Positions 55,020-63,836 of a stretch of 64,000 bases of DNA are shown here, piece after piece. The stretch lies in the NCBI RefSeq assembly GCF_018588945.1, contig NZ_JAFIWA010000003.1, positions 62,001 to 126,000 of the forward strand, in the 5' to 3' direction. Under the pieces are notes generated by a model. That model was not told where the DNA came from. It saw nothing but the letters and a program-made list of their open reading frames with translations, and made no database searches. Numbering within the stretch: position 1 is the first letter of the stretch; the number at the start of each line of letters is the position of its first letter. Origin of the DNA: Microbacterium flavescens (GTDB lineage Bacteria > Actinomycetota > Actinomycetes > Actinomycetales > Microbacteriaceae). Both the position numbers and the translations under genes were made by a program.

Positions 55020-56135
55020 CTGTACTGCCCAGGGAGGTTGGTTAACCGGGTGATCGGTGGGACCTTGCCGATGGCGGTGTGGGGCCGGTGGTGATTGTAG
55101 TGATGCAGCCATGCGGGCAGTGCGCCGCGGCGGGCTGACTCGGAGTTGTAGTGCCGGCTGAACGCCCATCCGTCGGCGAGGGTGCGGTGGAATCGTTCGA
55201 TCTTCCCGTTGGTTTGCGGCCGGTAGGGGCGGGTTTTCTTCGGCCGGATGCCGAGCTCGGCGCAGGCGTCGCGCCAGGCGTGGGACTTGTAGGCGGAGCC
55301 GTTGTCGGAGAGCACTCGTTCGACGATCACACCACGCGCTGCGAACCACGAGGTCGCCCGGCGGAGCACCCCGATCGCCGTTACCGCGGTCTCGTCATCA
55401 TGGATCTCGGCATAGGCGACGCGGGAGTTGTCGTCGATGACGGTGTGCACGAACGCGTGCCGCATCAGCACGCCACTGTGTCGGCTGCTGCGTTCCTTGC
55501 CCGGCGTTGCTGATCTGTTCCGATCTCCTTGCTGCTTGCCGACCATCCGCCAGCCGCCGCCGTTGGGGATGTTGCCGAGCTTCTTCACGTCGACATGGAT
55601 CATCGCGCCCGGGTAGGCATGCTCATAACGGCGAACCGGCTCACCCGTTCGGACATCGACGTGCCGCAGTCGGTGCAACCGGCAGCGCACGAGGACGGCA
55701 TGAACAGTCGAAGCAGGCATGGCCAGCCTCCCGCCGATTCCGACCGGACCGAGCCGCTTCTTCCATCGCAGATGCACAATCCGCCGCACCACGTCCTCCG
55801 GCGTCCTGTTCGGCGACCGATGCGGACGGGAGGACCTGTCCTGCATCCCCGACTCGCCCATCGCCGCGTATCTCTCAGCCCACCGCTTCGCAGTCGGCCA
55901 CGACACATGGAAGAACACCGCCGCGTGCGCGATGGACCACCCATCGTCGACAATCAGTTTCCCGATCCGCAACCGTTGGATCGGAGTCAGAGCAGCATTA
56001 GCGTGGGACATCGAGGGCCTCCTCGTCGGAACGGAACCTAAGCAGCTCCACTCCAACGCAGGAGGTCCTCTCACGCCCGAACGACTACAGCGAGTCGTCG
56101 CAAATCAACCAACGTCCCTGGGCAGTACAACTAGC
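55015..56135 (-). mobile_element. IS481-type insertion sequence with 6-bp target duplication
   Basis: The element proper spans 55021-56129 (1109 bases). Its ends are 23-base inverted repeats with one mismatch (TGTACTGCCCAGGGA then GTTGGTT) at 55021-55043 and 56107-56129. Identical ACTAGC hexamers flank it at 55015-55020 and 56130-56135, matching the NCTAGN target known for IS481. Removing the element and one hexamer leaves a 43-base nrdR-pyrD gap. Both ends and the transposase are intact, so it looks recently inserted and possibly active. Confidence 0.93.
55016..56011 (-). CDS. IS481-family transposase
   Basis: The 331-residue DDE transposase has an N-terminal helix-turn-helix ([21 protein letters not shown]), an Arg-rich linker and an RNase H-like core with the catalytic Asp in [10 protein letters not shown], Asp in [11 protein letters not shown] and Glu in [11 protein letters not shown]. 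The ATG at 56011 follows GAGGAGG. The reading frame leaves the element before stopping: the last Ser codon (AGC) has its A in the IS and GC in the target, and the TAG stop lies wholly in the duplicated CTAG. Confidence 0.93.
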   Translation of the reverse strand: MSHANAALTPIQRLRIGKLIVDDGWSIAHAAVFFHVSWPTAKRWAERYAAMGESGMQDRSSRPHRSPNRTPEDVVRRIVHLRWKKRLGPVGIGGRLAMPASTVHAVLVRCRLHRLRHVDVRTGEPVRRYEHAYPGAMIHVDVKKLGNIPNGGGWRMVGKQQGDRNRSATPGKERSSRHSGVLMRHAFVHTVIDDNSRVAYAEIHDDETAVTAIGVLRRATSWFAARGVIVERVLSDNGSAYKSHAWRDACAELGIRPKKTRPYRPQTNGKIERFHRTLADGWAFSRHYNSESARRGALPAWLHHYNHHRPHTAIGKVPPITRLTNLPGQYS

Positions 56136-56164
56136 CGGCGTCGGAGGTCGCCGGACCGACCGGA

Positions 56165-56170
56165 TAGCCT
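56165..56170 (+). promoter_or_regulatory. -10 box of pyrD (leaderless type)
   Basis: TAGCCT seven bases before the pyrD ATG and 36 bases past the end of the insertion sequence, so the core promoter appears to lie outside the element. Confidence 0.5.
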
Positions 56171-56177
56171 GGACGGG

Positions 56178-57203
56178 ATGTATCCCCTCCTCTTCCGGAC
56201 CGTTCTGTCGCGCATGGATCCCGAGACCGCGCACCACGCGGCGATGGTCGTCATCCGAATCCTCGGCGTCCGGCCCTTTTCATGGGCGGCGCGCGCGCTG
56301 ACCCGTCCCGACCGGCGGCTCGCGACGTCGGCGCTCGGTCTCGCCTTCGACTCGCCGTTCGGCGTGGCAGCCGGCTTCGACAAGGACGTCACGGGCGCGG
56401 AGGGGCTGTTCGCCCTCGGCTTCGGCCACGTCGAGGTGGGCACGCTCACGGCCATTCCGCAGGAGGGCAACCCGCGGCCGCGACTGTTCCGGCTGATCCC
56501 CGACCGCGCGGTCGTGAACCGGATGGGGTTCAACAACCACGGCGCCGAGGCCGCCGCGCGGCGCCTCGAGAGGCTGCGCCGTCGGCGGCGCCGCGGCGTC
56601 ATCGGCGTCAACATCGGCAAGAGCCGCGTGGTCGACGTCGACGACGCGACCGCGGACTACGTCCGCAGCGCCACCCTGGTCGCGCCGCTCGCGGACTACC
56701 TGGTCGTCAACGTGTCGTCGCCCAACACGCCGGGGCTGCGCGGACTGCAGGCGGTCGAGACGCTCCGCCCGCTGCTGGAGGCCGTGCACGTCGCCGCCGG
56801 CGCGACCCCCCTGCTCGTCAAAATCGCCCCCGACCTTCCGGACGACGAAGTGGTCGCTGTTGCCCAGCTCGCCGTCGATCTCGATCTGGCAGGACTCATC
56901 GCGACGAACACCACGATCTCGCGCGAGGGGCTCGTGACCGACCCCGCCATCGTCGAGAGGGCGGGTGCCGGGGGACTGTCCGGTGCTCCGCTCAAGGCGC
57001 GTGCGCTCGAGGTGCTCCGACTGGTCCGCACGGCTGTGCCCGACGACTTCTGCGTCATCTCGGTCGGCGGCGTCGAGACGTCGGGGGATGTGCGTGAGCG
57101 ATTGGATGCCGGAGCCACGCTCGTACAGGGCTACTCGGCGTTCCTCTACCGCGGCCCGCTCTGGGCCCGGCAGATCAACCGCGGCCTCGTCAGGGGCCGC
57201 TGA
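56178..57203 (+). CDS. pyrD: dihydroorotate dehydrogenase, quinone type (class 2)
   Basis: The 341-residue enzyme has the class 2 N-terminal extension (FRTVLSRMDPETAHHAAM), the FMN site GVAAGFDKDVTGAEGL, NRMGFNNHGAEAAARRL, VNVSSPNTPGLRGLQ with the catalytic Ser, and SVGGVETSGDV. It oxidises dihydroorotate at the membrane and passes electrons to menaquinone in pyrimidine synthesis. The IS inserted 48 bases upstream of its start. Confidence 0.95.
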   Translation: MYPLLFRTVLSRMDPETAHHAAMVVIRILGVRPFSWAARALTRPDRRLATSALGLAFDSPFGVAAGFDKDVTGAEGLFALGFGHVEVGTLTAIPQEGNPRPRLFRLIPDRAVVNRMGFNNHGAEAAARRLERLRRRRRRGVIGVNIGKSRVVDVDDATADYVRSATLVAPLADYLVVNVSSPNTPGLRGLQAVETLRPLLEAVHVAAGATPLLVKIAPDLPDDEVVAVAQLAVDLDLAGLIATNTTISREGLVTDPAIVERAGAGGLSGAPLKARALEVLRLVRTAVPDDFCVISVGGVETSGDVRERLDAGATLVQGYSAFLYRGPLWARQINRGLVRGR

Positions 57204-57222
57204 GCCGCGGCATCCCGGACCA

Positions 57223-57237
57223 CCGCCATCGTGGCGG
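57223..57237. terminator. short hairpin between convergent pyrD and DUF3043 genes
   Basis: CCGCCA pairs with TGGCGG around a three-base loop. It is a weak candidate terminator in a 46-base convergent gap. Confidence 0.35.
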
Positions 57238-57249
57238 CGGCGACAGGAT

Positions 57250-57837
57250 TCACACGGGGCGCTGGCCGCGCTTGACCTGCGGCTTGGGCAGGCGCAGGAA
57301 GCGCATCTGGACGGTGCGCATGGCGGCGTACCAGCCGAGGCCCTTTTCGACCTTGTCGACGCCGAACTTCGCCTTGACTGCGCGCTTGGCGTTGATCGAG
57401 GTGAGCACCATGTCGCCGATGACGAACAGGATGAAGATCCACAGCGCGACGAACGAGTAGTACTGCACCTCGGGCACCGGGATGAAGGTGGCGAGGATCA
57501 CGACGACCATCGCGGGCATCACGGCCTCGCCGAGGTGCCAGCCGGCGTCGACGTAGTCGCGCACGAACTTGCGCTGCGGGCCCTGATCGCGGGCGGGGAG
57601 GTAGCGCGGGTCGCCGGCGGCCATGCCGACGCGCGCCTTGTCGCGCTGCGTCTGGAGCTCGGCGCGTGCGCGGGCCTTGGCCTCTTTGGTGTCGGGGACG
57701 AGGGGCCGCTTGCGCGCGGCCTCCCGCTCGGCCCGGGTGGGCGTCGCGCGTCCCTTCCCGCTCACGGGCACGCCGTTGAGCACCGTTCCGTCGGAGGGGG
57801 CGTCGTTGGACGCAGGTGCTGCGGAGTTCTTGGCCAC
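57250..57837 (-). CDS. DUF3043 membrane protein
   Basis: The 195-residue protein has a charged N-terminal half (RPLVPDTKEAKARARAELQTQ, YLPARDQGPQRKFVRDYVDAG) and two membrane helices (about 105-123 and 127-147) with a basic tail (KPQVKRGQRPV). It matches DUF3043, common in actinobacteria, with unknown function. The start is a GTG with GAGGATCATC upstream. It is divergent from the M20 peptidase gene. Confidence 0.88.
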   Translation of the reverse strand: MAKNSAAPASNDAPSDGTVLNGVPVSGKGRATPTRAEREAARKRPLVPDTKEAKARARAELQTQRDKARVGMAAGDPRYLPARDQGPQRKFVRDYVDAGWHLGEAVMPAMVVVILATFIPVPEVQYYSFVALWIFILFVIGDMVLTSINAKRAVKAKFGVDKVEKGLGWYAAMRTVQMRFLRLPKPQVKRGQRPV

Positions 57838-57870
57838 GATGATCCTCGGGTGCGTGTGCGGGGGTGCACT

Positions 57871-57876
57871 TAAGAT
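57871..57876 (+). promoter_or_regulatory. -10 box of the M20 peptidase gene (leaderless type)
   Basis: TAAGAT seven bases before the ATG at 57884. Confidence 0.5.
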
Positions 57877-57883
57877 TACCCGC

Positions 57884-59284
57884 ATGACCAGTGAGCTCTC
57901 CCGACAGGATGCTGTGCGCGACGCCGCGGCCTCCGGCATCCCCTCTGCCCTCGCCGATCTCGGAGCGCTCGTGCGCATCCCGTCGATCGCCTTCCCCGGT
58001 TTCGACGCCGCCCCGATGCAGCGCAGCGCGGAGGCGGTCGCCGACCTCGTGCGGGCCACCGGGCTGTTCGAGACCGTTGAGATCCGCAGCGCCGCCATCC
58101 CCGGCACCGACGAGCAGGGCAAGCCTGCCGTCCTGGCGAGCCGTCCGGCGCGCAACGGGCGTCCGACGATCCTGCTGTACGCCCACCACGACGTGCAGCC
58201 CGTCGGCGACGAGGCCCTCTGGGAGTCGCCGCCCTTCGAGCCCACCGTGCGCGGCGGCCGACTCTACGGTCGCGGCGCGGCCGACGACAAGGCGGGCGTG
58301 ATGGCGCACATCGCCGCCCTGCGTGCGCTGAAGGAGGCGCTCGGCGACGACTTCGACCTGGGTGTCGCGCTGTTCTTCGAGGGCGAGGAGGAGGCGGGCT
58401 CGCGCTCCTTCGCGCAGTTCCTGTCCGACAACGCCGACGCCCTGCGCGCCGATGTCATCGTGGTCGCGGACTCGGGCAACTGGGACGACAAGACGCCGGC
58501 GCTGACCGTGTCGCTGCGCGGCAACACGCGCTTCACCCTGCGCGTGAAGACCCTCGACCACGCCTCGCACTCCGGCATGTTCGGGGGAGCGGTGCCCGAC
58601 GCCATGATGGCGACGGTGAAGCTGCTCGCGACCCTCTGGGACGCCGACGGCGCGGTCGACGTGGAGGGCCTCACCGAGCGCGACGCGGAAACTCCCGAGT
58701 ACAGCGAGGAGACGCTGCGCGACGAGGCCGGGCTGCCCGCTGGCGTCTCACCCGTCGGCCGGGGCACGATCCTCAGCCGGATCTGGAACAAGCCCTCCAT
58801 CACCGTCACCGGCATCGACGCGCCCAGCGTCGCCAACGCGTCCAACACCCTGAGCCCCGAGGTCACCGTCGTGATCAGCGCGCGCATCGCACCGGGTCAG
58901 CCGGCCCGCGAGGCGTACGCCGCGATCGAGGCTCACCTGCGGGAGCATGCACCGTTCGGGGCGGAGCTGACGTTCACCGATCAGGACTTCGGCGACGCGT
59001 TCCTCGTCGACACGTCCGGCTGGGCGGTCGCGGCCGCGCGCGAGGCGCTCCACGAGGGCTACGGCGTCGAGTCGGTCGACATCGGCGTCGGCGGGTCGAT
59101 CCCGTTCATCGCCGATCTGGTGCGCGAGTTCCCCGGCGCCCAGATCCTCGTGACCGGCGTCGAGGACCCGCACGCCCGTGCGCACAGCCCGAACGAGTCG
59201 CTGCACCTCGAGACGTTCCGCAATGCCGTGCTCTCCGAGGCGCTGCTGCTCGAGAAGCTCGACGCGCGCGACGACCGGGGCTGA
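57884..59284 (+). CDS. M20-family metallopeptidase (dipeptidase type)
   Basis: The 466-residue protein has the M20 metal sites YAHHDVQPVGD, GRGAADDKAGVMAH and FFEGEEEAGSRSF, a dimerisation lid, and VEDPHARAHSPNE near the C-terminus. It should hydrolyse dipeptides or N-acylated amino acids in the cytoplasm with two metal ions. Mycobacteria have a similar gene near pyrD. The exact substrate is not evident, and DapE-like naming would be unsafe. Confidence 0.9.
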   Translation: MTSELSRQDAVRDAAASGIPSALADLGALVRIPSIAFPGFDAAPMQRSAEAVADLVRATGLFETVEIRSAAIPGTDEQGKPAVLASRPARNGRPTILLYAHHDVQPVGDEALWESPPFEPTVRGGRLYGRGAADDKAGVMAHIAALRALKEALGDDFDLGVALFFEGEEEAGSRSFAQFLSDNADALRADVIVVADSGNWDDKTPALTVSLRGNTRFTLRVKTLDHASHSGMFGGAVPDAMMATVKLLATLWDADGAVDVEGLTERDAETPEYSEETLRDEAGLPAGVSPVGRGTILSRIWNKPSITVTGIDAPSVANASNTLSPEVTVVISARIAPGQPAREAYAAIEAHLREHAPFGAELTFTDQDFGDAFLVDTSGWAVAAAREALHEGYGVESVDIGVGGSIPFIADLVREFPGAQILVTGVEDPHARAHSPNESLHLETFRNAVLSEALLLEKLDARDDRG

Positions 59285-59321
59285 CACGCCGCGCTCGGAG
59301 CCGGTTCTCGGACTACGGGCG

Positions 59322-59327
59322 TAGAAT
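59322..59327 (+). promoter_or_regulatory. -10 box of the erpA-like gene
   Basis: TAGAAT about 59 bases before the ATG. The leader ends with GGAGGAGTGCC as ribosome-binding site. Confidence 0.5.
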
Positions 59328-59386
59328 CGCAGCATCCCGCCGCCCGGTGAAGATCACCGAAACAGGCGGCCGTCCGGAGGAGTGCC

Positions 59387-59752
59387 ATGACCGACACTGC
59401 GCTGTCGACCGACCAGTCCGTTCGCGAACACGGCGTCGAGCTGACCGATGCCGCCTCGCTCAAGGTGAAGAGCCTCCTGTCGCAGGAAGGCCGCGATGAC
59501 CTGCGTCTGCGCGTCGCCGTGCAGCCGGGCGGATGCAGCGGGCTCATCTACCAGCTGTACTTCGACGAGCGATATCTCGACGGAGACAAGACGGTCGACT
59601 TCGACGGCGTCGAGGTCATCGTCGACGACATGAGCGTCCCGTACCTCGACGGCGCGAAGATCGACTTCAAGGACACGATCTCCGAGCAGGGGTTCACGAT
59701 CGACAACCCCAACGCGGCAGGCAGCTGCGCCTGCGGCGACAGCTTCCACTGA
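59387..59752 (+). CDS. erpA: A-type iron-sulfur cluster carrier (ErpA/HesB family)
   Basis: The 121-residue protein has the three conserved cysteines: C50 in QPGGCSGLIYQL and C114/C116 in GSCACGDSFH. These bind a transient [Fe-S] cluster for delivery to apo-proteins. Mycobacteria have a homologue (Rv2204c) near ctaC, as here. A strong hairpin terminator follows, so it is a single-gene unit before the cta operon. Confidence 0.93.
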   Translation: MTDTALSTDQSVREHGVELTDAASLKVKSLLSQEGRDDLRLRVAVQPGGCSGLIYQLYFDERYLDGDKTVDFDGVEVIVDDMSVPYLDGAKIDFKDTISEQGFTIDNPNAAGSCACGDSFH

Positions 59753-59770
59753 TCCGAGCAGAATTTCCTC

Positions 59771-59814
59771 AGGCCCGGCGCCCCCTTCGGAGGGCGCCGG
59801 GCCTGCGGTTTTCC
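59771..59814 (+). terminator. terminator of the erpA-like gene
   Basis: AGGCCCGGCGCCC pairs with GGGCGCCGGGCCT (13 pairs), continued after one mismatch by a C-G pair closing a TTCG tetraloop; GCGGTTTTCC follows. It separates erpA from ctaC. Confidence 0.85.
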
Positions 59815-59871
59815 GTTCGAGGAACACGGTCGAACCTGGGCGGATGGCCTGAATCGCCTGCATGCTTGCCC

Positions 59872-59877
59872 TAGACT
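59872..59877 (+). promoter_or_regulatory. -10 box of the cta operon
   Basis: TAGACT about 36 bases before the ctaC GTG; GGAAAGGTG precedes the start codon as ribosome-binding site. Confidence 0.5.
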
Positions 59878-59913
59878 GAGGAGAGTCCTGTTCGCGACCC
59901 GGAAAGGTGCACC

Positions 59914-60798
59914 GTGCCCTCGAAACGCCGTATCCGCTGGGCCGTTCTCCCCGTCGGGATCGCAACGGCCGCAGTACTCGCCGGATGCACCCCGACCGAG
60001 CTGCACGGCTTCTTGCCCGGCTTCGTCGAGAGCGGCCAGCCCGCCACGAACCGCACCGACATGGTCGCCGGTCTGTGGGTCAACTCGTGGATCGTTCTTC
60101 TGGCCGTCGGCGTCATCACGTGGGGCCTCATGGGCTGGGCTGCGATCGCGTACCGCCGTCGGCGCGGCCAGGTCGGGCTTCCCGTCCAGCTGCGCTACAA
60201 CATGCCGATCGAGATCTTCTACACGATCGTGCCCCTGATCCTCGTGATCGGGTTCTTCGCCTTCACCGCGCGCGATCAGACGATCCTCGAGACGCAGTAC
60301 GAAGACCCCGACGTGTCGATCGTCGCGATCGGCAAGCAGTGGGCCTGGGACTTCCAGTACGACGGCGAGACCGAAGACGACACCGTGTGGACCATGGGCG
60401 TCCAGGCGCAGACCGACGAGCAGGGCAACATCGTCACCGAGCTGCCGACCCTCGTGCTGCCGGTCGACAAGACGGTCAAGATCAAGCTGCAGTCCCGCGA
60501 CGTCATCCACTCGTTCTGGATCATCGACTTCCTGTACAAGAAGGATATGTACATCGGGAAGGACAACTACTGGTCGTTCACGCCCACCCGCGAGGGGGAG
60601 TACGCCGGCAAGTGCGCCGAGCTGTGCGGCCAGTACCACTCGATGATGCTGTTCAACGTCGAGGTCGTCAGCGAGGCGGAGTACGAGGACTACCTCGACT
60701 CGCTGCGCGAGGCCGGCCAGACCGGTGACATCAACGACCAGTACGACCGACTCCAGAATCTGCCCGGCACGGGTGCGAGCTCCGAGGGAGACAACTGA
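59914..60798 (+). CDS. ctaC: cytochrome c oxidase subunit II
   Basis: The 294-residue lipoprotein has a lipobox VLAGC (C25), two membrane helices (about 54-75 and 95-115) and a cupredoxin domain whose CuA ligands are in [13 protein letters not shown]234, C238, H242 and M245. It accepts electrons from the cytochrome bc1 branch and passes them to subunit I. It lacks a fused cytochrome c domain, as is usual in actinobacteria with a diheme QcrC. Gap to ctaD is two bases. Confidence 0.96.
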   Translation: MPSKRRIRWAVLPVGIATAAVLAGCTPTELHGFLPGFVESGQPATNRTDMVAGLWVNSWIVLLAVGVITWGLMGWAAIAYRRRRGQVGLPVQLRYNMPIEIFYTIVPLILVIGFFAFTARDQTILETQYEDPDVSIVAIGKQWAWDFQYDGETEDDTVWTMGVQAQTDEQGNIVTELPTLVLPVDKTVKIKLQSRDVIHSFWIIDFLYKKDMYIGKDNYWSFTPTREGEYAGKCAELCGQYHSMMLFNVEVVSEAEYEDYLDSLREAGQTGDINDQYDRLQNLPGTGASSEGDN

Positions 60799-60800
60799 TC

Positions 60801-62564
60801 ATGGCGACGACGCTTCCGCTTCAGGAGACGGCGCACGGTCGCCCGACCACCCTGCCGCCCCGTCAGGCCGCACTGCTCAGCGCTTCGCGCGTCGAGCAGA
60901 AGGGCAACATCATCGTCAAGTGGATCACCTCCACCGACCACAAGACGATCGGCTACCTCTACCTCATCTCATCGGTGCTGTTCTTCCTCCTCGGTGGAGT
61001 GATGGCGCTGATCATCCGTGCTGAGCTCTTCGAGCCGGGAATGCAGATCCTCCCGACGAAGGAGCAGTACAACCAGCTGTTCACGATGCACGGCACGATC
61101 ATGCTGCTCATGTTCGCGACGCCGCTCTTCGCGGGCTTCGCGAACGCGATCCTGCCTCTGCAGATCGGTGCGCCCGACGTCGCCTTCCCGCGACTGAATG
61201 CCTTCGCCTTCTGGCTGTTCCTGTTCGGCTCGACCATCGCCGTCGCCGGCTTCCTCACCCCGCAGGGTGCGGCGGCGTTCGGCTGGTTCGCGTATCAGCC
61301 GCTCGCGAATGCCAGCTTCTCGCCAGGTGTGGGCGGCAATCTCTGGATGCTCGGCCTCGGCATGAGCGGTTTCGGCACGATCCTCGGCGCCGTGAACTTC
61401 ATCACCACGATCATCACCATGCGCGCTCCCGGCATGACGATGTGGCGGATGCCGATCTTCTCGTGGAACACGCTGATCACCAGCATCCTGATTCTCATGG
61501 CCTTCCCGGTGCTGGCCGCCGCGATCCTCGCCGCAGCCGCAGACCGCGTGCTCGGCGCCCACATCTACGACCCTGCCAACGGCGGAGTCCTGCTCTGGCA
61601 GCACCTGTTCTGGTTCTTCGGGCACCCAGAGGTGTACATCATCGCGCTGCCGTTCTTCGGCATCGTCTCGGAGGTCTTCCCGGTCTTCAGCCGCAAGCCG
61701 ATCTTCGGATACAAGACGCTCGTCTACGCCACCATCGCGATCGCCGCGCTGTCGGTCGCGGTGTGGGCGCACCACATGTACGTGACCGGTGCGGTGCTGC
61801 TGCCATTCTTCGCGCTGATGACCATGCTGATCGCCGTCCCGACCGGCGTGAAGATCTTCAACTGGATCGGAACGCTCTGGCGAGGGTCCGTCACGTTCGA
61901 GACGCCGATGGTCTTCGCGCTCGGCTTCCTGGTGTCGTTCGTGTTCGGCGGTCTCACCGGCGTGATCCTCGCGTCGCCGCCGCTCGACTTCGTGCTCTCC
62001 GACACGTACTTCGTGGTCGCGCACTTCCACTACGTCGTGTTCGGCACGGTGGTGTTCGCGATGTTCGCCGGCTTCTACTTCTGGTGGCCCAAGTGGACCG
62101 GGAAGATGCTCAACGAGCGCCTCGGCATGGTGCACTTCTGGATGCTGTTCATCGGCTTCCACATGACCTTCCTGATCCAGCACTGGCTGGGCGTCGACGG
62201 CATGGTGCGTCGCTACGCGGACTACTCGGCAGCTGACGGCTGGACCTGGCAGAACCAGGTCTCGACGGTCGGCGCGATCCTCCTCGGCGCGTCGATGATC
62301 CCCTTCCTGTTCAACGTGTGGGTCACCGCACGCAAGGCGCCGCGTGTGACCGTGAACGATCCGTGGGGCTACGGCGCATCGCTCGAATGGGCGACCTCGT
62401 GCCCGCCGCCGCGCCACAACTTCACGTCGATCCCGCGCATCCGCAGCGAGCGTCCGGCGTTCGACCTGAACCACCCCGAGGCGGGCATCCCCGTCGGCGT
62501 CGGCCCCGCGAAGGACGCGCCCGAAGCCCCGGTTGTCGACGTGGCCGACGGAGAGGTGAAGTAA
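60801..62564 (+). CDS. ctaD: cytochrome c oxidase subunit I
   Basis: The 587-residue protein has about twelve membrane helices, [18 protein letters not shown] with a heme a ligand, [19 protein letters not shown] with the CuB-His and cross-linked Tyr region, WAHHMYVTG, and [19 protein letters not shown] with the heme a and a3 His. It reduces oxygen to water and pumps protons. The C-terminal tail is hydrophilic. The ctaF GTG follows directly after the stop. Confidence 0.97.
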   Translation: MATTLPLQETAHGRPTTLPPRQAALLSASRVEQKGNIIVKWITSTDHKTIGYLYLISSVLFFLLGGVMALIIRAELFEPGMQILPTKEQYNQLFTMHGTIMLLMFATPLFAGFANAILPLQIGAPDVAFPRLNAFAFWLFLFGSTIAVAGFLTPQGAAAFGWFAYQPLANASFSPGVGGNLWMLGLGMSGFGTILGAVNFITTIITMRAPGMTMWRMPIFSWNTLITSILILMAFPVLAAAILAAAADRVLGAHIYDPANGGVLLWQHLFWFFGHPEVYIIALPFFGIVSEVFPVFSRKPIFGYKTLVYATIAIAALSVAVWAHHMYVTGAVLLPFFALMTMLIAVPTGVKIFNWIGTLWRGSVTFETPMVFALGFLVSFVFGGLTGVILASPPLDFVLSDTYFVVAHFHYVVFGTVVFAMFAGFYFWWPKWTGKMLNERLGMVHFWMLFIGFHMTFLIQHWLGVDGMVRRYADYSAADGWTWQNQVSTVGAILLGASMIPFLFNVWVTARKAPRVTVNDPWGYGASLEWATSCPPPRHNFTSIPRIRSERPAFDLNHPEAGIPVGVGPAKDAPEAPVVDVADGEVK

Positions 62565-62999
62565 GTGCGCACCAACACCGGACTGTGGTGGCTCCTCGCC
62601 GCGTTCTTCGCCCTCGTGGGCGTCATCTACACGATCTGGAACATCCTCGCCCACCCCGACGTGCCGTGGTACAACGGCATCGAGTGGGTCGGCTCCGTCG
62701 CCCTGATCTTCACGGCGCTGATGGGCGCGCTGATCGCGTTCTACATCGGTCGCGTGCACAACGCCCAGGGCGGCGAGCTTCCCGAAGACATCCTGACGGC
62801 CGACATCGATGACGGCGATCCCGAGCTCGGCGAATTCAGCCCGTGGTCGTGGTGGCCCATCGTCCTCGCCTTCTCGGCAGCCCTCGCGATGATCGGACTG
62901 GCCGTCGGCGCCTGGATGGTGCCGATCGGCGTGGGCGTGTTCGTCGTGGCGATCGTCGGCTGGGTGTACGAGTACTACCGCGGGTACTTCGCGCGCTGA
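62565..62999 (+). CDS. ctaF: cytochrome c oxidase subunit IV (actinobacterial CtaF)
   Basis: The 144-residue protein has four membrane helices in two pairs (about 5-27, 36-61, 88-110, 113-136), the layout of actinobacterial CtaF: LWWLLAAFFALVGVIYTIWN at the start and EYYRGYFAR at the end. It stabilises the aa3 oxidase. The start abuts the ctaD stop with no gap; the next gene starts three bases after its stop codon begins to end (GTG at 63002). Confidence 0.93.
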   Translation: MRTNTGLWWLLAAFFALVGVIYTIWNILAHPDVPWYNGIEWVGSVALIFTALMGALIAFYIGRVHNAQGGELPEDILTADIDDGDPELGEFSPWSWWPIVLAFSAALAMIGLAVGAWMVPIGVGVFVVAIVGWVYEYYRGYFAR

Positions 63000-63001
63000 T
63001 C

Positions 63002-63817
63002 GTGCCGTTTCGGCCTTCTCGCGTGCGGCTGCGTGCCGCCGCCGTCTCCGACACCGGAGCGTATCGCTCCGTCAACCAGGACGCCGCCTTCACGGCGCCC
63101 TGGGGCGGCGCGGTCGCAGACGGCGTGGGCGGCGGGCCGGCGGGCGATCTCGCCTCGGCGGCGTTCGTCCATCGTCTGGCCGCAGGCCGGATCGGATCCG
63201 TCGACGCTGAGGCCCTCACCGTGAGCGTGCGTGCGGCGAACTGGGACCTGCGAGCGCACGTCGAACGCGATCCTGCGCTGAACGGTATGGCGACGACGTT
63301 CACCGGTGTCTTCGTGTCGGAGAACGACACGCTGCTGCTCGCCCACACCGGAGACTCCCGCGCGTACCTGATGCGCGATGGTGTGCTGACGCAGCAGACG
63401 CGTGACGACTCGTACGTGCAGGTGCTGGTCGAGCGCGGGCTGGTCGCTGAAGCGGATGCCGCGTCCCACCCGCGCCGCAACCTCATCACCGCCTCGCTGA
63501 GCGGCGGCGAGCGTGATCGCGTGACGGTGGCCGAGCATGAGGCGCGACCGGGGGACCGCTGGCTGCTGTGCAGCGACGGACTCACCGACTACGTGCCGCA
63601 GAGCGACATCGCCGCGGTCGTCGCCCGCTGCGACAGTGCTGCCGAGGCAGCCGGTGCCGCGGTGGCGCTGGGGCTGACGGCCGGAACCCGCGACAACGTG
63701 ACCGTCGTGGTCTGCGACGTCGAGGTCGGGCACCCGGAGCCGCTCGCGGTGAGCAGCCAGACGTCGTTCTACGGCGCGGCCGCAGCCCGGTTCACCGAGG
63801 GCCTGGAATCGGCCTGA
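63002..63817 (+). CDS. PP2C-type Ser/Thr phosphatase
   Basis: The 271-residue protein has the PP2C motifs AVSDTGAYRSVNQDAAF, AVADGVGGGPAGDLAS, LLLAHTGDSRAYLMRDG, LCSDGLTDYV and GTRDNVTVVVCDV, with the metal-binding Asp residues intact. It removes phosphate from Ser/Thr proteins, perhaps substrates of the PASTA kinase at 21.6 kb. It lacks a membrane helix, unlike mycobacterial PstP. The GTG start lies two bases past the ctaF stop, suggesting co-transcription with the oxidase genes. Confidence 0.92.
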   Translation: MPFRPSRVRLRAAAVSDTGAYRSVNQDAAFTAPWGGAVADGVGGGPAGDLASAAFVHRLAAGRIGSVDAEALTVSVRAANWDLRAHVERDPALNGMATTFTGVFVSENDTLLLAHTGDSRAYLMRDGVLTQQTRDDSYVQVLVERGLVAEADAASHPRRNLITASLSGGERDRVTVAEHEARPGDRWLLCSDGLTDYVPQSDIAAVVARCDSAAEAAGAAVALGLTAGTRDNVTVVVCDVEVGHPEPLAVSSQTSFYGAAAARFTEGLESA

Positions 63818-63836
63818 TGGGCGCTCAGGAGAGGGC

